A stretch of 6,113 bases of DNA from Nitriliruptoraceae bacterium. Its GTDB lineage: Bacteria > Actinomycetota > Nitriliruptoria > Nitriliruptorales > Nitriliruptoraceae. The position numbers and the translations under genes are program-made. The stretch spans positions 1 through 6,113 of the forward strand of contig PWEU01000154.1 of the NCBI GenBank assembly GCA_003554005.1, given 5' to 3'. The notes under the pieces were generated by a model. The model was not told the DNA's origin and searched no databases. It saw nothing but the letters and a program-made list of their open reading frames with translations. Positions 1 to 5,455 of the stretch are shown here, in pieces. How positions within the stretch are numbered: position 1 is the stretch's first letter; the number at the start of each line of letters is the position of its first letter.

Positions 1-252
1 ACGATCGCGGCGTTGCGGGCCGCCATGCGGCGCTGGGGGCTGACCGAGCTGGTCCTCACGCCGAAGCAGCAGCTGAGGATCGCGCCGGTGTCGCTCAGCG
101 ACTCGCAGCAGGTCCGTCTCGAACGCCGGTACCCGGGGCACCGGATCCGCGCGGACCAGCAGGTGCTGACCGTGCCGCTGCCCAAGCCAGCGCCCGAGGA
201 TCTGATCGCCTGGGCCGCTCGCGTGCTCGGCGAGGTGTTCGGGCGGCGCTGA
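1..252 (+). CDS. mfd: Transcription-repair coupling factor Mfd, C-terminal end (5' truncated by the window)
   Basis: The reading frame is open from base 1 and ends at TGA 250-252, so only about the last 83 residues of a much larger protein are present. Mfd is a SF2 DNA translocase that removes stalled RNA polymerase and recruits UvrA to damage. The visible part matches the end of its C-terminal domain (D7) as I remember it from actinobacterial proteins. It has a strand LRIAPVSL, then DSQQVRLERRYPG, then a short VPLP strand and a closing amphipathic helix (LIAWAARVLGEVF). The helicase motifs lie upstream, outside the window. A TTG at 13 and an ATG at 25 could be read as starts, but the frame continues without a stop to the window edge and neither has a convincing ribosome site. 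Identification rests on this family pattern only, without a search. Confidence 0.8.
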   Translation, partial: TIAALRAAMRRWGLTELVLTPKQQLRIAPVSLSDSQQVRLERRYPGHRIRADQQVLTVPLPKPAPEDLIAWAARVLGEVFGRR

Positions 253-295
253 GCCCCTGGGGCCGCCGGCCGGTCGAGCCAGCCGCCCGCCGGGT

Positions 296-1555
296 TCAGG
301 GGCGCTCGGGGTCGTCGAGCTCACGTCCCCGGGTCTCGGGGAGGAAACGGAAGCCGATCGCGATGATCGCGGTGCCGATGCCGATCCACCTCGCCGCCGG
401 GGCGAACCCGCCCGTCAGATCGGCGAGCACCCCGAAGGACGCCAGCCCGATCACGGCACCGACCCCCCCCGCCACGGTCTCCCAGCCGGCCACGGTCGCC
501 CGCACCGACGTCGGCACGAGCTCAGCCACCAACGCGCCCGTCGGGGGAGCGAAGGCGCTGCTGGCGGTGATCGCCAGCAGGTACCCGATCGCCAGCTGAC
601 GGGTGCTGCCGGCGTAGGCGAAGCTGACCGCCAGCCCGGTCGCCGCCATCGCCACCCCGGCTGTGACCGTGCGCCCGATCCGGTCCGCGGCGAACCGGCC
701 GGCCAGGATACCGATCAGCCCGGCAGGACCCGCCCCGAGGACCAGGGTGGACAGCAGCAGGGGAGAGGCGCCGAGGACCCCCTCGCCGTAGACGAACAGG
801 TAGGTGAACCCCGGTCCGGTGGCCAGGGCGATGGCCCCCACCAGCGTGGCCAGCAACACCACCCGACCGACGAGCTCTCGGGGCACCCGACCGGGGAGTC
901 CGGTGGCCGCGAGCCGGTTGGCCGCGATGGCCGGCTCCCGGATCCTGCGGGCCAGCACCGGGAGCAGCAGCAGAGGGACCAGGGAGAACGCCATGACGGG
1001 GCGGAAGGAGGCCTCCCCGGGTAGCAGCCCCCGACCGACGGCGATCACCCCGGCACCGAAGCCGTAGGCCGCGGCGATCAGTGCCAGCGCCCAGGCCCGG
1101 CCGCTGCTGTCGGTCTCCTCGGCGGCGATGACGCCGGCGATGGCGTTCACGGCCGACAGCAGCGGGCGCGCCATGGCGATCAGCGCCACGAACACCCAGA
1201 ACCCCCATGACAACGCCGACAGGGTCGTGAGCGTCAGCCCGATGGCGATCGCGGCCAGGAGCACGCGGCGACGACCCACGCGGTCGGCCATGGCGGCGGT
1301 CGGCAGGCTGCCGAGGGAGGACAGGCGGATCAGGGCGAGCGCGATGCCGAGCGTGGTGGCCGGGAGCCCCAGTTGGTCGAGCGCGCCGTCGCCGACCACC
1401 TCGCCGAACTCGACCGCGACGTCGCGGATCACCGTGGTCACACCGAACTGGGCGATCCCCGACGCGATCGAGAGCCCGGCGACCGACAGCACCGGTGCGG
1501 TCAGCCAGCCCGGTCGCCACCAGGGTGGTCGCGAGGTGCTCCGGTCCTGGTCCAC
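296..1555 (-). CDS. Major facilitator superfamily transporter, 12 membrane helices
   Basis: Integral membrane secondary transporter of 419 residues; the substrate cannot be named. About 12 hydrophobic segments are visible, roughly at residues 20-43, 64-89, 98-117, 118-146, 154-174, 184-205, 228-257, 266-288, 296-316, 321-342, 353-382 and 387-407. The MFS loop 2-3 motif is clear (MADRVGRRR, about 89-97), its repeat in loop 8-9 is FAADRIGR (288-295), and the tail has LPETRG (405-410), a signature common in sugar-porter and metabolite:H+ symporter branches. The frame stays open upstream to 1924, but that part is antisense to the nuclease gene and is not membrane-like. I chose the GTG at 1555 because GAGGAG lies 4 bases upstream and the helices begin about 20 residues later. 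An ATG at 1633 in the same frame would add a 26-residue Arg-rich tail without a good ribosome site. The stop lies 43 bp from the mfd stop (convergent). No link to zinc is visible. Confidence 0.85.
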   Translation of the reverse strand: MDQDRSTSRPPWWRPGWLTAPVLSVAGLSIASGIAQFGVTTVIRDVAVEFGEVVGDGALDQLGLPATTLGIALALIRLSSLGSLPTAAMADRVGRRRVLLAAIAIGLTLTTLSALSWGFWVFVALIAMARPLLSAVNAIAGVIAAEETDSSGRAWALALIAAAYGFGAGVIAVGRGLLPGEASFRPVMAFSLVPLLLLPVLARRIREPAIAANRLAATGLPGRVPRELVGRVVLLATLVGAIALATGPGFTYLFVYGEGVLGASPLLLSTLVLGAGPAGLIGILAGRFAADRIGRTVTAGVAMAATGLAVSFAYAGSTRQLAIGYLLAITASSAFAPPTGALVAELVPTSVRATVAGWETVAGGVGAVIGLASFGVLADLTGGFAPAARWIGIGTAIIAIGFRFLPETRGRELDDPERP

Positions 1556-1582
1556 ACAGCTCCTCGCCCTCCCGGCGGTCCG

Positions 1583-1588
1583 ACGGTA
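1583..1588 (-). promoter_or_regulatory. Possible -10 element of the MFS transporter gene
   Basis: On the minus strand this reads TACCGT, a TANNNT -10 match. It would start RNA near 1576, about 20 bases before the GTG at 1555, leaving room for the GGGAGGGCGAGGAG ribosome site. No recognisable -35 lies 16-18 bases upstream, so support is weak. Confidence 0.3.
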
Positions 1589-1619
1589 GCGCCCGGGCTG
1601 CTGGCGACGGCGGTGCCGG

Positions 1620-1625
1620 TAGCGT
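1620..1625 (+). promoter_or_regulatory. -10 element of a probable leaderless promoter for the exonuclease III gene
   Basis: TAGCGT (TANNNT type) ends 6 bases before the ATG at 1632. This is the spacing expected when transcription starts on the A of the start codon. It fits the lack of any Shine-Dalgarno sequence in front of this gene and the frequent leaderless mRNAs of actinobacteria. No clear -35 is visible. Confidence 0.45.
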
Positions 1626-1631
1626 GACGAC

Positions 1632-2411
1632 ATGCGACTCGTGACCTGGAACGTCAACTCGATCCGTGCCCGGCTGCCACGGGTCCGTGAGCTGCTGGAG
1701 CAGCACCGCCCCGATGTGGTGTGCCTGCAGGAAACCAAGGTCGCCGCCGGCGCCTTCCCCCACGACGCCCTCCGTGACCACGGGTACCGGGCGGTGGAGT
1801 CCTCCGAGGGCCGCTGGAACGGCGTCGCGCTGCTCGCGCCCCTCGACGTCGAGGTGGCGTCGGTGGTGACCTCCCTGCCGGGCGCGCCGGACCCGGGAGA
1901 GGCCCGGTGGGTGGAGGCGACCATCCAGGGGGTGCGCGTGGCGTCGGTCTACGTGCCCAACGGTCGGGATCGGGACCATCCGATGTTCGCCGCGAAGCTC
2001 CGGTTCCTGGAAGCGATGCACGCCCACCTCGCAGGGCTGGTCGCGACAGGCCCGACGGTGGTCGCCGGTGACGTCAACATCGCCCCCGAGGACCGGGATG
2101 TGTGGGACGTGGCCCAGGCCGGGTTGACCACCCACATCACCCCGGAGGAGCGCCAGCGCCTGGCCGCGCTGCTGGAGCTCGGGGTGGTCGACGCCTACCG
2201 CGCCATCGAGCCCGAGGCGGTCGGTTTCACCTGGTGGGACTACCGGCTGCGCTCCTTCCAGCGTGGCTTCGGGATGCGGATCGATCTCGCGCTGGTCAGC
2301 GAGCACCTGTCGGTGCAGGCCTGCACGGTGGCGACCGACTTCCGCGAGGCGAACGCCGCGGGGGACAAGCCCTCGGATCACGCCCCCCTGGTGGTCGAGC
2401 TCGCACGCTGA
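1632..2411 (+). CDS. xth: Exodeoxyribonuclease III / AP endonuclease
   Basis: Cytoplasmic Mg-dependent DNA repair nuclease of 259 residues, close to the family's usual length (E. coli XthA is 268). It cuts at abasic sites and has 3'-5' exonuclease and 3'-phosphatase activity in the family. The catalytic set of the exonuclease-endonuclease-phosphatase fold is complete: N7 in TWNVNS, E34 in LQETK, Y107 in YVPNG, D147 and N149 in GDVNIAP, D218 in RIDLALVS, and D249-H250 in KPSDHAP. The FTWWDYR strand at 199-205 is typical of XthA. The ATG at 1632 starts exactly at the conserved MRLVTWN. There is no ribosome site, but a -10-like TAGCGT lies 6 bases upstream, suggesting a leaderless message. The gene diverges from the MFS gene, and its last 34 bp overlap the end of the flavoprotein gene on the other strand. 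Whether it acts as housekeeping repair or has a special role cannot be read here. Confidence 0.95.
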   Translation: MRLVTWNVNSIRARLPRVRELLEQHRPDVVCLQETKVAAGAFPHDALRDHGYRAVESSEGRWNGVALLAPLDVEVASVVTSLPGAPDPGEARWVEATIQGVRVASVYVPNGRDRDHPMFAAKLRFLEAMHAHLAGLVATGPTVVAGDVNIAPEDRDVWDVAQAGLTTHITPEERQRLAALLELGVVDAYRAIEPEAVGFTWWDYRLRSFQRGFGMRIDLALVSEHLSVQACTVATDFREANAAGDKPSDHAPLVVELAR

Positions 2412-3691
2412 GCTGCCGTGGCGGGGCAGGCCCCTGCGCCGGTGGTCAGCCGATCGGCCCGCGCGGGGTCCTCGCCGCGGACCGTCGCCGCGATGCGTTG
2501 TGCCGCACGACGGTGCCCGACGAGGTTGCCCGCGGTTGGCCCGAGGAGCAGCCCCGCCGCCGCACCGACGAGGTGGACCTCGGTCCCCGGCCACCGCAGC
2601 GCGGGATCGAGTTCCGGTAGGCCACCGGCGATCGGGGTCGGGGCGAGCTGTCGCAACGCGGCACACAGCGGGTCGGTGGACGCGTCGAGCGCACCACCGG
2701 TGGCGCACCAGACGGTGTCGACCTCGGCGGTGGTGTCGTCGTCGAGGGACACCGAGAGGCGGCTGTCGCGCGGCTCGACGGCCGTGACCGTGCGCCGCTG
2801 GCGGAGCCGCAGCGCGCCGTCCTCGGCCGCCTGGTCCAGGCCGCGACGCATCCAGTGGGGCATGCTTCCGCCGCCGCGGGCCTGGTCGATCATGCGCCGT
2901 CGTCGCTCGGGGTCCGGTTCGGCGGCGAAGGGCCGGAGCTTCCTCGGGCCGAGCCAGGTCGGGTGGGTGTCGTAGCGTCGGATCACGAGCCGTCGCCGGG
3001 ACACGAGGGTGACCCTGGCCCCTCGGGCGATGGCGCCCAGGGCCAGGTGGCCCGCCGAGATCCCACCCCCGACGATCAGGACCTCGCCGCCCGGCGGGGT
3101 CCGTCGCACGTCAGCCGCGTCGCCGACCGCGACGCAGGGGTGCCGGGTCCAGGCGCGCAGGGCCGCCGGTACCACCGCTCGTCGGGCGTTGGTGGCCAGG
3201 ACGACGCGCGCCGGGCGACGCACGATGGCGTCGCTGCCCGTGACCGACACCGCACCGCTCGGGTCGAGGTCCAGCCGGCTCGCGCGTGCCGGCGTCACCG
3301 CGGTCTCGAGCTCCAGTGTGGCCACGAGGGCGGTGATGAAGCGCGCGAAGGCCGTCGTGGTGGGCAGGTTGGCCTGACCGGCTCGCACCAGGGCGCCGTC
3401 ACCGGACCCGGCGAGGAGGGCGAAGGGGTCGGGATGCGGGTGGTGCACGGCCGGCGATCTGAGATGCCGGATGTCCTGGGCGGCGAACCGGGGGTGCCAC
3501 CGATCGAGCCAGACACCGCTGGGGTCGAGCACCTCGAGGTCGTCCTCGCCGTGACAGCGCAGCACCGTGGCGACGGCGAGGCCTGCGGGTCCCCCGCCGA
3601 TGATGAGCGTCCCGCCACCCCGGCTGCGGCAGCGGTGGGGATCAGCGTCGGTCCGGCGTGCCGGCGAGGTGGTCGTGCTGGGAGCGTGCAC
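2378..3691 (-). CDS. FAD/NAD(P)-binding flavoprotein oxidoreductase, behind a Zur/Fur-type box
   Basis: A 437-residue two-dinucleotide-domain flavoprotein; the reaction is unknown. The FAD site is GGGPAGLA at 32-39, with an acidic residue (D56) after the second strand. The NAD(P) site is VGGGISAG at 207-214. ATGG at 330-333 resembles the ATG loop of monooxygenases of the FMO and lysine/ornithine N-hydroxylase groups. The final FAD-contacting segment is VGAAAGLLLGPTAGNL (375-390). A His/Pro stretch, HHPHPDP at 83-89, follows HLRSPAV; similar 'HLRSP' segments occur in lysine/ornithine N-oxygenase-like proteins. No signal peptide or membrane helix is seen, so it is probably cytoplasmic. The start is GTG at 3691 with GGAGG 9 bases upstream. 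The promoter carries a 7-1-7 Zur/Fur-type operator, so the gene is probably induced on metal starvation. It overlaps the nuclease gene by 34 bp at the 3' end. Alternatives are a siderophore/metallophore N-hydroxylase or a CzcO-like flavoprotein; I cannot decide. Confidence 0.8.
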   Translation of the reverse strand: MHAPSTTTSPARRTDADPHRCRSRGGGTLIIGGGPAGLAVATVLRCHGEDDLEVLDPSGVWLDRWHPRFAAQDIRHLRSPAVHHPHPDPFALLAGSGDGALVRAGQANLPTTTAFARFITALVATLELETAVTPARASRLDLDPSGAVSVTGSDAIVRRPARVVLATNARRAVVPAALRAWTRHPCVAVGDAADVRRTPPGGEVLIVGGGISAGHLALGAIARGARVTLVSRRRLVIRRYDTHPTWLGPRKLRPFAAEPDPERRRRMIDQARGGGSMPHWMRRGLDQAAEDGALRLRQRRTVTAVEPRDSRLSVSLDDDTTAEVDTVWCATGGALDASTDPLCAALRQLAPTPIAGGLPELDPALRWPGTEVHLVGAAAGLLLGPTAGNLVGHRRAAQRIAATVRGEDPARADRLTTGAGACPATAAQRASSTTRGA

Positions 3692-3720
3692 CGTGCGGGT
3701 CCTCCGGGAGGGAGGCGGGC

Positions 3721-3749
3721 ACGCTATCCGGAATAGGAATCATTCTCAA
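3721..3749 (-). promoter_or_regulatory. Sigma70-like promoter of the flavoprotein gene
   Basis: On the minus strand, TTGAGA (-35, 3744-3749) is followed after exactly 17 bases by TAGCGT (-10, 3721-3726). RNA would start near 3714, giving a leader of about 22 bases with the GGAGG ribosome site (3701-3705). The -35 and spacer coincide with the Zur/Fur-type box, the normal arrangement for repression. Confidence 0.6.
3734..3748 (-). promoter_or_regulatory. Zur/Fur-type operator (7-1-7 inverted repeat)
   Basis: The + strand reads TAGGAATCATTCTCA. The right half read on the other strand is TGAGAAT and matches the left half TAGGAAT at 5 of 7 positions around a central C. This fits the Zur consensus of actinobacteria (TGANAATNATTNTCA type) and stands out as A/T-rich in GC-rich surroundings. 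FurA sites look similar, so zinc rather than iron control is inferred from the neighbours. The sequence does not resemble a DtxR/IdeR box. Confidence 0.65.
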
Positions 3750-3784
3750 CAAAGGGTGGCGGTCGCCGCTACGGGACGCGGACG

Positions 3785-3819
3785 CGGCGACGGCCCGCCG
3801 ATCGGGCGGGCCGTCGCCG
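3785..3819 (-). terminator. GC-rich hairpin, probable terminator of the His-rich gene unit
   Basis: Two perfectly complementary 15-base arms (3785-3799 and 3805-3819) enclose a 5-base GATCG loop. The hairpin lies 15 bp past the stop codon of the His-rich gene and before the promoter of the flavoprotein, so it separates the two minus-strand units. There is no T-run on the minus strand, as is common for actinobacterial hairpin terminators. Confidence 0.7.
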
Positions 3820-3834
3820 AGGTCGTTGTGGGGT

Positions 3835-4131
3835 TCAGTGCTCGTCGTAGTGGTCGCCGTGGACCGCGTGGCGGTGACCGTCGTGGAGGTAGTCGACGTG
3901 GTCGCCGTGGGTGACCGTCTCGTGGCCGCAGTCGTCACCGTGGGCGTGGTCGTGGGGTTGTGCGATCACGTGGACGTCGTCCACGGAGCACTCGTCGTAG
4001 TGGTCGCCGTGCGGGGTGTGAGCGTGACCGTCGTGCAGGTAGTCGACGTGGTCGCCGTGCTCGACCGTTGGGTGCCCACAGTCGGGAGCGTGGGCGTGGG
4101 TGTGCTCGGGGTGGGTGGTGCAGGTGGCCAT
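3835..4131 (-). CDS. Small His-rich zinc-binding-type protein with two copies of one module
   Basis: A 98-residue, very acidic and His-rich protein: 25 His, 4 Cys and many Asp. It contains two modules of 31 residues (18-48 and 68-98) in register 50 residues apart. Each reads C-G-H-x-T-V-x-H-G-D-H-V-D-Y-L-H-D-G-H-x-H-x-x-H-G-D-H-Y-D-E, joined by a linker ending in PHDHAHGDD. There is no signal peptide or membrane helix, so it is probably cytosolic. I recall short one-module proteins of this type in actinobacteria and proteobacteria, some misleadingly annotated 'zinc transporter permease'; this one cannot be a permease. The inferred role is binding or buffering of zinc (or a similar cation). 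ATG 4131 is chosen because GGAG lies 6 bases upstream. The frame stays open to 4203, but that would run through the promoter. It lies downstream of the ArsR-type sensor gene and has its own promoter with a palindromic operator. Confidence 0.8.
   Translation of the reverse strand: MATCTTHPEHTHAHAPDCGHPTVEHGDHVDYLHDGHAHTPHGDHYDECSVDDVHVIAQPHDHAHGDDCGHETVTHGDHVDYLHDGHRHAVHGDHYDEH
3841..3950 (-). repeat. Direct repeat, copy encoding the C-terminal His module
   Basis: This stretch aligns without gaps to 3991-4100, an offset of exactly 150 bp (50 codons), with about 80% identical bases by eye. The best blocks are the first 20 bases and the segment around AGTCGACGTG. It encodes the second module plus the preceding linker end of the His-rich protein. 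Confidence 0.8.
3991..4100 (-). repeat. Direct repeat, copy encoding the N-terminal His module
   Basis: Partner of 3841-3950 at a 150-bp offset. The differences are partly silent and partly change variable positions of the module (for example A-H-T-P against R-H-A-V). This fits an old intragenic duplication kept under selection for the metal ligands. Confidence 0.8.
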
Positions 4132-4174
4132 GGTCGCTCCGGTGGTCGTCGATGGGGCGGGCGCCGGTTCCATG

Positions 4175-4203
4175 ACTGTAGCATCGAGACATCGCGATGT
4201 CAC
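4175..4203 (-). promoter_or_regulatory. Sigma70-like promoter of the His-rich gene
   Basis: The minus strand reads GTGACA (-35, 4198-4203), 17 bases, then TACAGT (-10, 4175-4180). RNA would start near 4168, about 37 bases before the ATG at 4131. The -35 has 5 of 6 consensus bases. The spacer is filled by a perfect palindrome, so binding there should block polymerase. Confidence 0.6.
4188..4201. promoter_or_regulatory. Perfect 14-bp palindrome, probable ArsR/SmtB-family operator
   Basis: GACATCGCGATGTC is its own reverse complement, and the next pairs outward (after one mismatch) also pair. On the minus strand it is preceded by T, giving TGACAT-CGCG-ATGTC, like the TGACA/TGTCA-type half sites of ArsR/SmtB repressors. 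It overlaps the -35 and spacer of the His-rich gene promoter and lies 49 bp past the stop of the ArsR-type gene. Binding by that regulator is inferred. Confidence 0.55.
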
Positions 4204-4249
4204 GATATATGGGTCGATGACGGGGAGGGGGAGTCGGGGCGAGCGACGG

Positions 4250-4543
4250 TCAGGCCACCTCGGTGGCGTGGATCACCGCGTCCTCGACGATGTGTGCCAC
4301 GTGGTCGTCCACGAGGTGGTAGCGGACCTCGCGGCCCTCGCGGACCGCGGCGACCAGTCGCACGCCACGCAGGATCGCCAGGTGTTCCGACACCCGCGGC
4401 TGGGGGACGGCCAGGGCATCCACGAGCTCGTGGACCGCGCGGGGGCCGTCCGCCAGCAGCCGCACGATCTCGATACGCAGAGGGTTGGACAACGCCTTGA
4501 AGGTGTCGGTCACCCGATCCATGGCCTCGGCGGGCGTGCGCAC
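4250..4543 (-). CDS. ArsR/SmtB-family metal-sensing repressor, alpha-5 zinc site
   Basis: A 97-residue winged-helix repressor, typical for the family. The recognition helix region is VPQPRVSEHLAILRGVRLV (about 46-64) and the wing is REGREVRYHL (69-77). The C-terminal helix carries D79-x-H81-x10-H92-x-x-E95. This is the spacing and residue set of the alpha-5 zinc site of cyanobacterial SmtB (D-x-H-x10-H-x-x-E); CzrA has His in the last place. The Cys alpha-3 site (CVC box) is absent. In this class zinc binding across the dimer releases DNA, so target genes are switched on by excess zinc. The GTG at 4543 is chosen for the GGAGG 7 bases upstream; an ATG at 4522 is a weaker choice. It follows the ATPase gene by 57 bp on the same strand and is followed by the His-rich gene, whose promoter holds a palindrome. 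The exact metal is inferred. Confidence 0.9.
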   Translation of the reverse strand: MRTPAEAMDRVTDTFKALSNPLRIEIVRLLADGPRAVHELVDALAVPQPRVSEHLAILRGVRLVAAVREGREVRYHLVDDHVAHIVEDAVIHATEVA

Positions 4544-4565
4544 ATCGCAACCTCCGTCCGAGGCA

Positions 4566-4577
4566 AGCGTAGACGCT
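4566..4577 (-). promoter_or_regulatory. Possible -10 element within a small inverted repeat before the ArsR-type gene
   Basis: AGCGT-AG-ACGCT forms a 5-2-5 inverted repeat. On the minus strand TACGCT (4566-4571) is a TANNNT match that could serve the regulator gene 23 bases downstream. No good -35 is seen. The gene may instead be read through from the ATPase gene, whose stop is only 57 bp upstream of its start. Confidence 0.25.
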
Positions 4578-4600
4578 GACCCTGTTCCAGCCGGACGTGG

Positions 4601-5455
4601 TCAGTTGGCGAGGTGGTCTTCGTGCCGGTGGTCGTGAGGGTTGGGATCGTCGAGGACCAGCGTGCCGTCATCGAGGACGTGGACGTGTCCGCCGTAGGCA
4701 CGGCCGAGCAGCTCCGGCGTCAGCGTCGTGGCCGGGGGCCCGGCAGCGACCACCTCGGTGGCCATCAGGACCGCGACGTCGGCGAGGCGGGCGGTGCCGA
4801 CATCATGGGTCGTGAGGAACACGATCCGGCCGGCGTCCCGCTCCTCGGTGACGACCTGCATGATCGTCTCCTGCGTGATGAGGTCCAGCCCGGTGATCGG
4901 TTCGTCGAGGAGCAGCACGTCCGCTCGCTGCGCCAGACCCTGCGCGACGTAGGTCCGCTGCCGCTGGCCCCCCGACAGCTCGTGCAGCTGCCGGTTGCGC
5001 AGGTCGGAGATGCGCATGCGGGCGATGGCATCCTCGATCGCCGTGCGGTCCTCGGCCGTGAGGCGTCGGGCGATGCCCCGTCGCCCGTAGGCGCCCATGC
5101 GCACGGTCTCGAGCACCGTGAGCGGGACGGCCTCGTTGGCCACCGTCGTCTGGAGCACGTGGGCGATCCGGTTCCGCGTGGCCTGGCCGGCGGGGCCGGT
5201 GACGCTCGCGCGGCCACGGGTCGGCTTCACGAGGCCGGAGATGGTGGACACCAACGTGGACTTGCCGGAGCCGTTAGGGCCGATGACCGCGACGACCGTC
5301 CCGGCGTCGATGGTGAGGTCGACGTCGCGGACGGCTTCGATGTCGCCATAGGCGACGCTGAGCCCCTCGATCCGGACCTGCAGCGCAGACCCGCTGCCGC
5401 GCGCCGAGCGCACGACACCACCCGTGGGGGGTGGCATGTTCGGAACAGTTCCCAT
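4601..5455 (-). CDS. Metal-type ABC transporter ATP-binding protein (ZnuC-like)
   Basis: A 284-residue nucleotide-binding subunit, acting at the cytoplasmic membrane face to drive an importer. All motifs are intact: Walker A GPNGSGKST (59-67), Q-loop Q102, signature LSGGQRQR (160-167), Walker B VLLLDEP (180-186), and switch H217 in TTHD. The GRASVTGPAG...RIAHVLQ region and the DEPITGLD block resemble the manganese/zinc/iron chelate ATPases (ZnuC/TroB/MntB group). The tail ends in a His/Asp-rich stretch, PNPHDHRHEDH (271-281), fitting zinc. ATG 5455 is preferred because GAGGAAGG (5458-5465) ends two bases before it. An ATG at 5467 is possible, and the first 25 residues are not conserved domain. 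A ZnuA-like gene diverges 131 bp away and no permease gene is in the window, so the partner permease probably lies beyond the right edge. The sensor gene follows on the same strand. Confidence 0.88.
   Translation of the reverse strand: MGTVPNMPPPTGGVVRSARGSGSALQVRIEGLSVAYGDIEAVRDVDLTIDAGTVVAVIGPNGSGKSTLVSTISGLVKPTRGRASVTGPAGQATRNRIAHVLQTTVANEAVPLTVLETVRMGAYGRRGIARRLTAEDRTAIEDAIARMRISDLRNRQLHELSGGQRQRTYVAQGLAQRADVLLLDEPITGLDLITQETIMQVVTEERDAGRIVFLTTHDVGTARLADVAVLMATEVVAAGPPATTLTPELLGRAYGGHVHVLDDGTLVLDDPNPHDHRHEDHLAN
5437..5452. promoter_or_regulatory. Two overlapping palindromes at the 5' end of the ATPase gene
   Basis: TGTTCGGAACA (5437-5447) and GGAACAGTTCC (5442-5452) are each 5-1-5 inverted repeats sharing GGAACA, giving alternating GTTC/GAAC half sites. 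They lie in the first codons of the ATPase gene. The half sites resemble the GAAC/GTTC cores of SmtB-type operators, but a chance origin or an RNA role cannot be excluded. Confidence 0.3.

Noticed and set aside
253..295. GC-rich gap between mfd and the MFS gene as a possible two-way terminator
   Set aside because: Only short or mismatched stems can be drawn (for example GGCCGG with CCAGCC), so I do not call it.
1556..1924. Upstream extension of the MFS frame
   Set aside because: It would be antisense to the exonuclease III gene, is low-complexity and not membrane-like, and a good ribosome site supports GTG 1555.
522..2708. A 728-residue open frame on the minus strand
   Set aside because: It runs through three confidently assigned genes in the wrong frame. 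Its product is Arg/Gly/Pro/His-rich without any domain, a typical shadow in high-GC DNA.
2855..3736. A 293-residue plus-strand open frame opposite the flavoprotein
   Set aside because: It is antisense to a gene with clear FAD and NAD(P) motifs, and its translation is Gly/Arg/Asp-rich without recognisable domains.
3734..3748. Reading the operator as a DtxR/IdeR iron box
   Set aside because: The TTAGG...CCTAA pattern of DtxR/IdeR is absent; the AATCATT centre fits the Zur/Fur family instead.
3841..4100. Two similar blocks that might suggest a CRISPR or other repeat array
   Set aside because: There are only two copies, both within one coding frame and at a codon-multiple offset; they are a protein module duplication.
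4100..4579. A plus-strand open frame of 159 residues opposite the ArsR-type gene
   Set aside because: It is the reverse frame of a well-supported regulator and also crosses the promoter and operator region.
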